Assembly (NCBI GenBank): GCA_013146195.2
Contig: CM028384.1
Span: 73,011,990-73,075,989 of the forward strand
Direction of reading: 5' to 3'
Origin: Codonopsis lanceolata
Taxonomy: Eukaryota; Streptophyta; Magnoliopsida; Asterales; Campanulaceae
Length of the DNA: 64,000 nucleotides
In this document: positions 54,904-64,000 of the stretch, piece after piece
How positions within the stretch are numbered: position 1 is the first letter of the stretch
Layout of the letters: every line of letters starts with the position of its first letter
The notes under the pieces: generated by a model
The model's input: only the letters and a program-made list of their open reading frames with translations
The model's database searches: none
Told to the model about the DNA's origin: nothing
Translations under genes and position numbers: made by a program

Positions 54904-55918
54904 AGATAAATCTTCATTCTAAATCATCCATGTGGAAGTTTTAAAAACTTTTGGTTTTTTAGCCATTAGCTAATAATAATACATAATAACAATCAATATG
55001 ATAAGGGGTATTAGTATTAATATATATAATTTCTTCTATTGTCAATAGTAGAAGACTTATATTTAAAAACTTTTACAACTAACATTACTTTTAACCAATG
55101 TGGGATAAAACTCTTCAAAGTTAGATATTACTTCTAATGACTCTCACTTTTAACATCATACTTTAAGTTTTGATATCTTATTCATCCAAAACTTGATTTG
55201 GACAAATAAATATATCATTTTGATGTTCTTGCCGAGTAGAACACATTTACACAGTTACTTTTGTCAACAAACAAATGACACGTAAAGAAATTTGTGCCTC
55301 ATGTTGCACAATTTCTTTTACTATAAACACTAATTTTTTAATAAGTATTATACTTTAACTCTTGATATCTTATTCATTCAAAACTCAATTTGGACAAATA
55401 AATATATCATTTCGATGCTCTCACCGAGTAGAACACATTTGCACAATTATGTTTACCAACAAACAAATGACACGTAAAGAAATTCGTGCCTCAAGTTGCA
55501 TAATTTCTCTCACTAAAAACACTAATTTTTTTTAACAAGTATTATACTTTAAGTCTTGATATCTTATTATAAAAAACTCGATTTGGACAAATAAATATAT
55601 CATTTTGATGCTCTCACTGAGTAGAATACATTTGCGCAATTATCTTCGTTAACAAACAAATGACACGTAAAGAAATTCGTGCCTCAAGTTACACAATTTC
55701 TTCCACTAAAAACACTAATTTTTCAACAATAGAAGAGATGTATCCCACATTGGTTAGAAATTGATGTTGGTTTTAAAAATTCTATTATTAAGTACCAATA
55801 GAAGAAATGTATCATGCATCATACATTGGTTGGAAAGTGATGTTGATTTTCAAAGTAACTAGAAAACCAAAAGTTTTTAAAGCTTCCACATGGATACTTT
55901 AGAATGAAGATTTATCCA
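54904..55918. repeat. 1.0-kb block bounded by 54-bp inverted repeats
   Basis: GATAAATCTTCATTCTAAA, then CCATGTGGAAG and AACTTTTGGTTTT (54904-54959) pair with the inverse sequence at 55863-55918 (AAACCAAAAGTTTTTAAAGC, then CTTCCACATGG and GAATGAAGATTTATC). A diverged part of the right arm recurs near 57285. This may be a foldback element or an inversion junction. Confidence 0.65.
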
Positions 55919-57300
55919 AATATATATCATCAATTATTATTACCAATAGAAGATGTATATCTCACATTGACTAATAAATGATGTTGAGTTTAAATTATTT
56001 TATATTATTACCAATAAAAGAGATGTATAATATATTGTTTAAAAACAAAATGTTAGATTTTAAAGTCTTTCGACTAAAGACTTTCACTATTATTACCAAT
56101 AGAAGAGATTATTATTACACATTGGTTAAAAAATGATGTTGAAATTGATGTTTGTATTAAAAATATTATTATTAATTACTAATTGAAAAGATGTATCATA
56201 CATTTGTTATAAAGTGATGTTGATTTTGAAAGTTTTTTGTTAAAAAATTTCTACCATTATTACCAATAAAAGATGTATATCTCACATTGGTTAAAAATGA
56301 TGTTGATTTTTAATTATTTTAGATTATATAAAAGACTTATTATTATTAGCAATATAAGATATATATATTTTTGGTTTTCTAACCATTAACTAATAATAAT
56401 ACATAATAATAATCATAATGATAATGAGTATTGGTATTAGTATATATAACTTCTTTTATTGTCAATAGTAGAAGACTTATATTTAAAAAAATTTACAACT
56501 AACATTACTTCTAACCAATATGGGATAAAACTCTTCAAGGTTAGATATTACTTCTAATGACTCACTTTTAACATCATACTTTAAGCTTTGATATCTTATT
56601 CATCTAAAACTTGATTTGGACAAATAAATATATCATTTCGATGTTCTTGACGAGTAGAACACATTTGCACTACTACTTTTGTCAACAAACAAATGACACG
56701 TAAAGAAATTTGTATCTCAAGTTGCATAATTTCTTTCACTAAAAACACTAATTTTTAATAAGTATTATACTTTAACTCTTGATATCTTATTCATCCAAAA
56801 CTCGATTTGGACAAATAAATATATGATTTCGATACTCTCACCGAGTAGAACACATTTGCGCAATTACATTCACCAACAAACAAATGACACGTAAAGAAAT
56901 TCGTGCCTCAAGTTGCATAATTTCTCTCACTAAAAACACTAATTATTTTAACAAGTATTATACTTTAAGTCTTGATATCTTATTACCCAAAACTCGATTT
57001 GGACAAATAAATATATCATTTTGATGCTCTCACCAAGTAGAACAAATTTGCGCAATTATCTTCGTCAACAAACAAATGACACGTAAAGAATTTCGTGCCT
57101 CAAGTTGCACAATTTCTTTCACTAAAAACACTAATTTTTCAACAATAAAAGAGATGTATCCCATATTGGTTAGAAATTGATGTTGGTTTTAAAAATTCTA
57201 TTATTAAGTATCAATAGAAGAAATGCATCATACATTGATTGGAAAGTGATGTTGATTTTCAAAGTCACTTGAAAACCAAAAGTTTTTAAAGCTTCAACAT
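54935..57300 (+). repeat. Large direct duplication with nested about 190-bp repeats
   Basis: The block at about 54950-55880 recurs at about 56370-57300 with moderate divergence. Each copy holds three tandem units of about 185-200 bp marked by CTTGATATCTTATTC, TTTGGACAAATAAATATAT, GAGTAGAACACATTTG and ACAAATGACACGTAAAG (starting near 55160, 55350 and 55540, and near 56580, 56770 and 56960). Confidence 0.8.
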
Positions 57301-58440
57301 AGATGCAAGTATTTCACATTGGTTACAAAGTATTCTACTATTATTATCAATAGAAAAGATGTATCACACGTTGGCTATAAATTAATGTTGGTTTTAAAAA
57401 TACTATTATTACCAATAGATGTATCATACATTTGGTATAGGGTAATGTTTGTTTTTAAAGTCTTTAAATATAAGACTTCTACCATTATTATCAATAGAAT
57501 ATGTATATCTCACATTGGTTAGAAAGTGATGTTGATTTTAATTTTAGATAAAAGACTTTTACTATTATTACTAATAGAAGAGATATCTTACATTTGTTAA
57601 AAAATGATGTTAGTTTTAAAAGTCTTTAGATAAAAGACTTTTACTTTTATCGTCAATGTAATAGAAGAGATGTATCCCACATTATTTAGGAAGAGATGTT
57701 GGTTATAAAAATTTTAAAATAAAAGACTTCTATTATTATTACCAAATGAGGATATGTATTATACATTAGTTAGAGAGTGATGTTGATTTTAAAAGTCTAC
57801 AATTATTAGCAATAGAAGAGAAATATTTCACATTGGTTATAAAGTGATATTGGTTTAAAAAGTTTTTAGATGATGTATCTCACATTAGTTACAAAGAAAT
57901 GTATCTCATATTATTTAGAAATGAGTATTGGTTATAAAAGTCATTAGATAAAGATATCTTTTGTTATTACCAATAGAAAATATGTATCCACATTGTTTAG
58001 AAATGAATATTGGTTAAAAAGTCTTTTATCCACTACTATTATTACTAATAGAAAATATGTATACCACATGGTTAGAATGTGGTGTTGGTTTTAAAGTCTT
58101 TAGATAAAAGACTTAAACTTTCATTACCAATAAAAATATAAAATAAGTATCTCACATTATTTAAAAATGACTTATGATTTTAAAAGTTTTTAACAAAATG
58201 ACTTATAATATTATTATCAAGTTAAATGTTAATTTTAAAAGTCTTTAAATAAAAAAAATTACTATTATTATTAATACAAAATATGTATCTCACGTTAGCT
58301 AGAAATTTATATTAATTTTAAAAGTATTTAGGTAAAAAAATCGTTTAATATTAGTAACAATATTAAAAAAAATTATAACAATGGAAGAGATTAACAATCT
58401 AATTATAATGTCTAAAAGTTATATTATTATTACAAAAATA
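57301..58440 (+). repeat. Array of diverged short repeats
   Basis: At least a dozen copies of a 70-100-bp unit contain ATTATTACCAATAGAA(G)A, ATGTATCTCACATTGGTT and GATGTTGGTTTTAAAAG. Copies differ by many substitutions and indels, so the array is old. Confidence 0.7.
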
Positions 58441-58488
58441 TATATATATCACATTATACTCGTGCATAGCACGGGCTAAATAACTAGT

Positions 58489-59620
58489 TACTTTTTATAC
58501 CAACGTACAAATTGAGGGCGACAAATTTAACAACGTATTTCAATAAGACTAATTTAACAAATGTAATGAATCTTGAAGGCAAAAGTCACCAATTTCATTA
58601 AATCTTCATCCAACTTCGTTAATAGATTGATGATGTGGATTGTGTGGACTTTTATGATTGCTTTAAGGGATTTACAATATAATATCAAAGTAAAGGGTTC
58701 TCAATATAATAAAATCATATTTAGTATTTACCAGAAAGTTTCTCCATCTTTGGAACACCGAGCATTTTCATGCCAACTCTGATTTTACGACACAAACACC
58801 CACTTCCATCTACCAGCGCCGACCTTCTTCTACAGCCGGCTCCGGCTTTATCCCTCTCTTCTATCTCAGCTTCGAGCTAAATCTGGTATAACAATCAAAT
58901 TGCTGGCCTCAGTCAATCTCTCTCTCACTTTGAATCCGGCCAAACTCTCCCATCTCCAACCGTCACCGCCGTGCTCTAGCGTCGCGTTTATTCTCTCTTC
59001 TGCGACGATTCTCCATCGCCGACATTAACTCTAGATTCGTCGCTGATACACCAGCCCCGCAGCACCATTGTCGACTCCTGCACCATCTTCGGTCAAGCGA
59101 ACCTCTTCTTCCTGCCCCGATCTCTCTTCACCAAGATCTGACCCTTCTCTCCTCCAAACCCAAGTCCAGATACAATCGATCTCTTTCCCTCCATCATCGA
59201 CGAAGTGAGACCAAACTTCTGGGAGTAAATGAGAATCTTCTGGTTCTGAAGATTAACAAATATCTTGCTTCCTTTGTTGAAGGCTAGCAACTTGGCGAGA
59301 AGGCTTTGAAAAGTCTGTCTCCTTATTTGAAGTTCATGATCTTTGTTGAGATCTTCATCTTTAAATCTTTGTGATGGAATTTGATCAACCTTCTGGCTGG
59401 CAATTGTAATTTCAATCCCTCCCTTCTTATGTAATTGTTATTAAATACCCTTTACTTTGAAATATTACGAAAGAAATCCTTTTAAGATCCACATAATCCA
59501 CATCATCATCCTGTTAATGAAATAAGATGAAGACTTAATGAAATTGGTAATATTTTGTCTAAATTATTAGTACACTATTAACATTTTGCTTTCGAACCAA
59601 ATACATTGACAATATTTGTC
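58489..59620 (+). other. Gene-like GC island of unknown origin
   Basis: From 58780 to about 59300 the sequence is C-rich with CCATCTCCAACCGTCACCGC, CATCGCCGACATTAAC and CCAGCCCCGCAGCACC. Related wording occurs inside the MULE at 24167-25869 and at 60210-60560. Short open frames have no domain. It may be a captured gene 5' region or a MULE interior whose ends are lost. Confidence 0.4.
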
Positions 59621-59623
59621 TTA

Positions 59624-59795
59624 GGAAAAACACACCTTTGGGTCACTGTCCTTTTCAAAAAATTGCAATTAGGCCGCTGAGACGTCAAAATTTTCAGGAT
59701 GGCCACTGCACCAGACTTATCTTGTACGTTAACCCTTTTTTTTGGATGGACGTTAAGTTTGGACTTTAACTTAGGTTAAATACATATTTTGCCCT
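59624..59795. mobile_element. Single MULE terminal repeat
   Basis: CTTTGGGTCACTG, CTTTTCAAAAAATTGCAATT and GGATGGCCACTG, with GGACGTTAAGTTTGG and TTTTGCCCT further on, follow the same plan as the two complete MULEs (for example CTTTTCAAAAAATTGCAAG at 24190). The partner repeat was not found within the next 2 kb. Confidence 0.55.
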
Positions 59796-61210
59796 CGAGC
59801 TATGATATTACAAGCTAGAGCTTGTGATATTACTACAAGCTTGAGTATTAGTGATGTTAGATCAAATCTACTAAAAATTTTACACCGTTAGATCAAATAT
59901 GGTATTTTCTAAATAATGATGTAGATATTCCAAATCACCATCAACTTAATCATCCAACGACTCTAACACTAAAGCTCGTATTAATATCACAAGCTCTAGC
60001 TCGTAATATCATTTGTCTTTGCCCTCATCTTCATCATCATCAACTTCCATGGTGGTCAGTTTCATCATCATAGATCAAAAAAATTAAAGAAGTGTAGATG
60101 GACAATAGCAAACTCGGATCAAACCCAGATCTGAATCGCCGATTTTGAGTGCAGAAAATCCTTTTCCAAAAATACAATTTCTTAAATAAATAAAAAAACG
60201 GACAGAGTCACAGTCCACCCAGATGAACTTGCAATCGGCCTCTCCCTTCTCCCTCCCAGTTGGCTCTCCCTCACATTCAAGCTCCACTCTCCGATTCTCT
60301 CTTCTACAACGCCGGAACGCCAGCCCCGTCATCTTCCATCCTCGCCGACTGCCACCTCCACTCTAGCTTCGTCCCCTCTCTCTCCCCACTCGACAACTAC
60401 AGTCCAGATCTGCCATGTGTTCTCATTCAAACTCTGATCTTCACATCTTCATGATATCTCTAAAATCCAAGTCTAGGGCTCAAGTTTTGAAACCCTCATT
60501 GTGCATTTCAAGTAAGATCAATTTTAAGGGGAGATCATCGATTCCAAGGTTTGTCTGTCACAGAGTTCGGATCCTACCTGATTCGGCTGACACGATTTGT
60601 TTCTCTACACGATCAATCGATTTTATGATTTAGCTAATATCATATTATTTCTTTCAATCTGAATTTCGTTTTTAATTATAAATTAGATGTTGATTCTCAT
60701 TAACCTGTTATAGATCTAGCTAGATCTGATAAATATTTGATGTTTGTGATGAGTGTAGATCATCAATGATCGTGCATTTCAAGAGAGAAAAAATGGCTCT
60801 CTAATAATTTGAGAGCAAAGGAAAATCCCTAATATCTTTACCGGCTAACCATGAAGGATCTCCCAAACTTGTGCAAAATTTTAGGAGATGTGATTGAACT
60901 TAATTTTGTTAAAAACTGGATGACGCCCAAGGAAAATGACAAAATTGCAACCTCCTTTAAATCTACAATTATATTTTTGCCCTAAATATAATATTTGTGG
61001 AAAAATGTAAAAATTAGTTAATTACAAAATAAACAATTTTTCCCATTCTAATCTATCGTACTTTAGAGAAAAGAAAATTGCCCAAAAAAGATAAATATGA
61101 CTTCGAATTGCCATGTCACAAAATACAAATTCTAGACTAAAGCGGCATGAAAATCCAATATGCATTATGTCCATTATATAACCTGTCAGGCCTAGTACAT
61201 GCGATTTTAG
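59796..61210. other. Unassigned sequence with a GC island
   Basis: About 60210-60560 is C-rich and resembles the 58780-59300 island (CCTCTCCCTTCTCCCTCCC, CGCCAGCCCCGTC, CAGTCCAGATCTGCC). It could be the interior of the MULE whose left repeat is at 59624. The open frames have no domain. Confidence 0.4.
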
Positions 61211-61575
61211 ACAAAATTAGAATGACAAGTCATAATACAGATGATATCATGACTTCCTATAAGTTTAATATTATCATGAATATCCCCTATATAAATCATA
61301 TGTTTAGCATTGCATGGAAAGTAAGATAGGGATACAAAATTAGAATGAGAAGTCATAATACAGATGATATGACTTCATATAAGTTTAATATTAGCATGAA
61401 TATCCCTTATATAAATCATATGCTTAGTATTGCATGGAAAGTAAGATAGGGATACAAAATTAGAATGACAAGTCATAATACAGATGATATGACTTCATAT
61501 AAGTTTAATATTAGCATGAATATCCCTTATATAAATCATATGCTTAGTATTGAAATGGGAAAGTAAGATAGGGAT
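61211..61575 (+). repeat. Three tandem copies of a 120-bp unit
   Basis: Units 61211-61333, 61334-61453 and 61454-61575 each begin ACAAAATTAGAATGA and end AAAGTAAGATAGGGAT. Units 2 and 3 are the most alike; unit 1 has a 3-base insertion and a few changes. Confidence 0.95.
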
Positions 61576-62650
61576 TGATGGGTTTTAACATTTTTACAAA
61601 TAAGATATTGGGGAAAATTAAATCATTCTTGTTTATTGTTTGCTACAAGCTACTCAATAAATCAACCTGTAATATTATTATAAAGATTTAATAGATGAAA
61701 AATTCTAGTCATGTGTGGAAAACTCTTATAAAGATTGAATCCAGAGAAAAATTATGGTTATTTTGATAAAATGACAAACATGCAAGGGAAATGCACAACG
61801 ATCGATGTTTTTTTTCCTTTGGTGAAATAAGAAATACAAGGGCAGAGGGCTTTACTAACGATAGAGATGTTAAAATGGTTGTGGGGTGGTCAGTTCAAAT
61901 CGAGAAAATTAGGGTTAGGGTTAAAAAAATTCAGACCATTTATGGGGTCCATTTTAAGTCCAGACTAATAAGGTTGGACCGATATGGTCTTGTCCCGTTT
62001 AGGCTATCCATGTTGGACTGTAGCGATGACCTCCTAGTTCGGGAATTAATTATTAATATTTATTTCTTTTATTTTCAAAAATGTATTTTTTTAATTTTTG
62101 TACAATAATATCCTAATAAAATTTAAAGTTTCATTGTGATACAATGTCTTACCAATCCATCATATGTGTTTGAATTGTCTAGCTGATTTGTTTAAAAGGA
62201 TAAAAATATTTAGGGCATTTTTGTACAAAAGATATGGAGATAAGGCTAACGTGTAATAATATAACTCTTCTAAAAAAATTTAACATGTACCAACTGTGAG
62301 CATTTTACGTGTGTTATTAATATGTTTCACTAACTAATTATTTTTATTTCATGTTTAAATCGTCCATATACTATGTAAATACTTACTAATTATTAATAGT
62401 TATTAAATATTTGAATTTAAGATGCTGTCGTAGCATGAATTTTTTTTGGATTATGTTGATTTTAGATTTAAATATATAATTATATATTTTATTTAGTTTC
62501 GACCCGAGAGTGACCTAAGGACTAACAGGGTTAGGGCAAGGTTGACAGTTTAACTTGCGAGCCGCTAGGGGTCACGTGTAACATCCAAAATTGTCAATAT
62601 TTATATCAAGATTTATTAGTAAAGTTTTAATATTATATCTATTGTTTGAC
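61576..62650. other. Intergenic, no gene seen
   Basis: AT-rich. A 105-codon plus-strand frame at 61791-62108 has no recognised domain. TTAGGGTTAGGGTT at 61909-61922 is a two-unit telomere-like string, too short to matter. Confidence 0.4.
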
Positions 62651-63490
62651 CAGGCCGTTCCTGGGCATAGACCAAAGGGGCGACCGCCTAGGGCCCAAAA
62701 AAATTAGGGGCCCAAAATTTATTTATATGTATAGTATATATATATATATATATATATAATATAAATATAAATATAATATTAATAAATATAAATAGAGAAT
62801 ATGGAAAATTGTCTGGAAACAAGAAACGGAAGCAGAAGCTTGATACGGTGATGCCGGCAGACGAAAGGTTGATTAGATGGAAGGACGGACAGCTGGACAG
62901 TCGGACAGAAGGATCAAGGAGATGGAATGATCAACGGCGGCCCTCGACCTCGAGATTCACTCTTCAGTCTTCCCTATGCATCTATGGCCGCCAGATTAAT
63001 TTCCACTCACCTTTAGGCTCTGCTTCAGTTCGATTTCAAAGGCTCAAAGCAAGAAAAACTCTCACAGTCTCACTCACTTAGTCACTCTGTCGTTCCTCAT
63101 CCACGAACTCGAAGCCGCCGGCGTCGGTGAAGGACTGATGATGCAAGTACTCGTCCATTTTTTCTTATTTCAATTTCAATTTTAAAATTTTTTCCCCTCT
63201 TCAGGCCTTTCTCTGCTTCAGACGAATCAGACATTTAGACCCTAAACCCTCAAAGGCTCAAACCCATATTTCTTTTGGTTTAAGGTTTTTAGAGCTCGTA
63301 AATTAATTTTTTTGTTGATTCACAATTTCTTTTCAAAATCACATAGTCTAAAAATTGTTTAAGTAGATAATAGATTAGAAATTTACAAATTATTTTTTAT
63401 ATATTGGTGCAGCATTCCAGCAAGCAATCGAGCTTAGGACCCTTATTCGTTATTTTGCTCTGGGCCTTTGAAATATCAGGAACGGCCTTG
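62651..63490. mobile_element. hAT-like non-autonomous element
   Basis: CAGGCCGTTCCTGGGCATA at the left and the inverse of TATCAGGAACGGCCTTG at the right form an inverted pair (CA-x-GGCCGTTCCTG). The GGGCGACCGCCTAGGGCCC string next to the left end is typical of this element type. The length is 840 bp, including a (TA)n run (62731-62758) and a 90-codon frame (62809-63081) with no known domain. The 8-bp flanks do not match, so the duplication is lost or the ends are slightly off. Confidence 0.5.
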
Positions 63491-63554
63491 TAACAGTACA
63501 TTCAATATGTTACAGTACAATACAAATTAAAGACAAATTAAAAAAATATATCAT

Positions 63555-63967
63555 CTACTTAAACAATGCACGATACAACCTTGTGCAATCTTCTTCTTCT
63601 TCAACTGATTTGTGTTCCATGTTTTTCAACACCTCCCATTGTTTGAACATACGTTTCTTCTTGGTCTTCTCCAGCTTTTCATGTTCGATAGCGAAATATT
63701 GCTCAATTTTCTCACTAAGCTCTGATTCGATATAGTTTGATTCATGTAAAGTCTTTAGAAATCTTTTCTGGATCCATATTTTTCCCTTATTTTTTGAAGC
63801 TTTCTTTCCAGGAAGTCTAGTTGGATATGTCATTGAAGGTGTTTCAGCATTTGAAGAGTTTTGAACATCAAAAGCTTCATTTTTAGATCGTTTTAAGCCA
63901 GTGCTTGTTGAATTTTTTGTTGCATGTTTTTTCACTTCAACATATTTTCCCCACCACTTAGAATGTT
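63555..63967 (-). pseudogene. NAM-associated / GST-T3-like protein fragment
   Basis: From 63967 on minus the reading is SKWWGKYVEVKKHATKNS, then NEAFDVQNSSNAETPSM, PTRLPGKKASKNKGKIW and a Lys/Glu-rich helical C-terminus (HEKLEKTKKKRMFKQWEVL), ending at 63555. The order (short conserved W-rich start, Ser/Thr-rich N-A-E-T-P segment, R-x-P-G-x-K-x-A-K motif, charged helix) is that of plant proteins with the NAM-associated C-terminal domain, often found near PIF/Harbinger-type or Myb-like transposon proteins. An in-frame stop lies just upstream of SKWW, so the N-terminal part is missing or in another frame. The ATG at 63935 gives 126 residues but may not be a true start. Confidence 0.5.
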
Positions 63968-64000
63968 ACGAAGGATTTGTCACGCCTCTATTGCCATAAA

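Larger units (their letters stand above)
54800..58487 (+). mobile_element. Probable Helitron made mostly of tandem repeats
   Basis: The 3' end is firm: CTCGTGC-ATA-GCACGGG forms a 7-bp hairpin (58460-58476) and CTAG follows at 58484-58487, with host T at 58488. The 5' end is a guess: TCAAGGGAAAATATATATAT at 54800, preceded by host A. Inside are a (TA)n run, three-fold repeats of about 190 bp, a roughly 0.93-kb block present twice, and many diverged copies of an ATGTATC(T/C)CACATTGGTT unit. No coding sequence. If the 5' end is wrong, the true Helitron may be a smaller part of this stretch. Confidence 0.5.

Noticed and set aside
62809..63081. A 90-codon gene within the hAT-like element
   Set aside because: No resemblance to hAT transposase or other proteins; the start is only an ATG in GC-richer sequence.

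Overview
This is a stretch of plant nuclear genome, most likely a eudicot. It is AT-rich and dominated by nested plant-type transposable elements: Ty1/copia, Ty3/gypsy, a LARD, MULEs, Helitrons, MITEs and a SINE. The few intact genes have plant-specific features, namely a NAC transcription factor and a RING-H2 ligase with GT-AG introns. I cannot name the species. All identifications come from reading the sequence and from general knowledge of the families; no database search was run.

Layout. 1-382 is the edge of a minus-strand LTR. 1156-1647 is a fragment of a CHX-type cation/H+ antiporter. 2490-27145 is one nest. Its outer layer is a minus-strand Ty3/gypsy element: the 5' LTR is at 25915-27145 with a tRNA-Arg-type primer site, gag at 19279-20976, and pol at about 2880-6245. 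Four insertions interrupt it: a LARD (6246-19273) carrying a young copia element (13304-18535) in one LTR, a 2.06-kb solo LTR (21817-23873), and a MULE (24167-25869). Two halves of one minisatellite family flank the nest. 27727-29640 holds Helitron helicase remnants and 29825-31333 is probably a solo LTR. 32044-40800 is bounded by hAT-like ends and filled by a long gypsy-type LTR, which was itself hit by a Pack-MULE (34066-35689) and another LTR-like element (36300-37470).

The genes lie at 41-54.5 kb: a 3-exon RING-H2 E3 ligase (41371-42786, +), a 5-exon conserved plant protein of unknown function (45498-47826, +), and an intronless, divergent NAC protein (53497-54522, -). MITEs, a foldback element, a SINE and a small Helitron sit between them. 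A 3.7-kb repeat array ending in a Helitron-type 3' terminus lies directly upstream of the NAC gene. 58.5-64 kb is repeat-derived sequence with gene-like GC islands, a 3-unit tandem repeat, a hAT-like element and a fragment resembling NAM-associated proteins.

The host genes show no operon-like or pathway link. The strongest unusual item is the Pack-MULE at 34-35.7 kb. It carries broken fragments of two unrelated cell-wall genes, a pectin methylesterase inhibitor region and a UDP-xylose synthase, between 149-bp terminal inverted repeats that appear identical. Other points of interest are the LARD that keeps the tail of a gypsy polyprotein, the copia copy with near-identical LTRs but a heavily broken coding region, and the SINE with an internal duplication.
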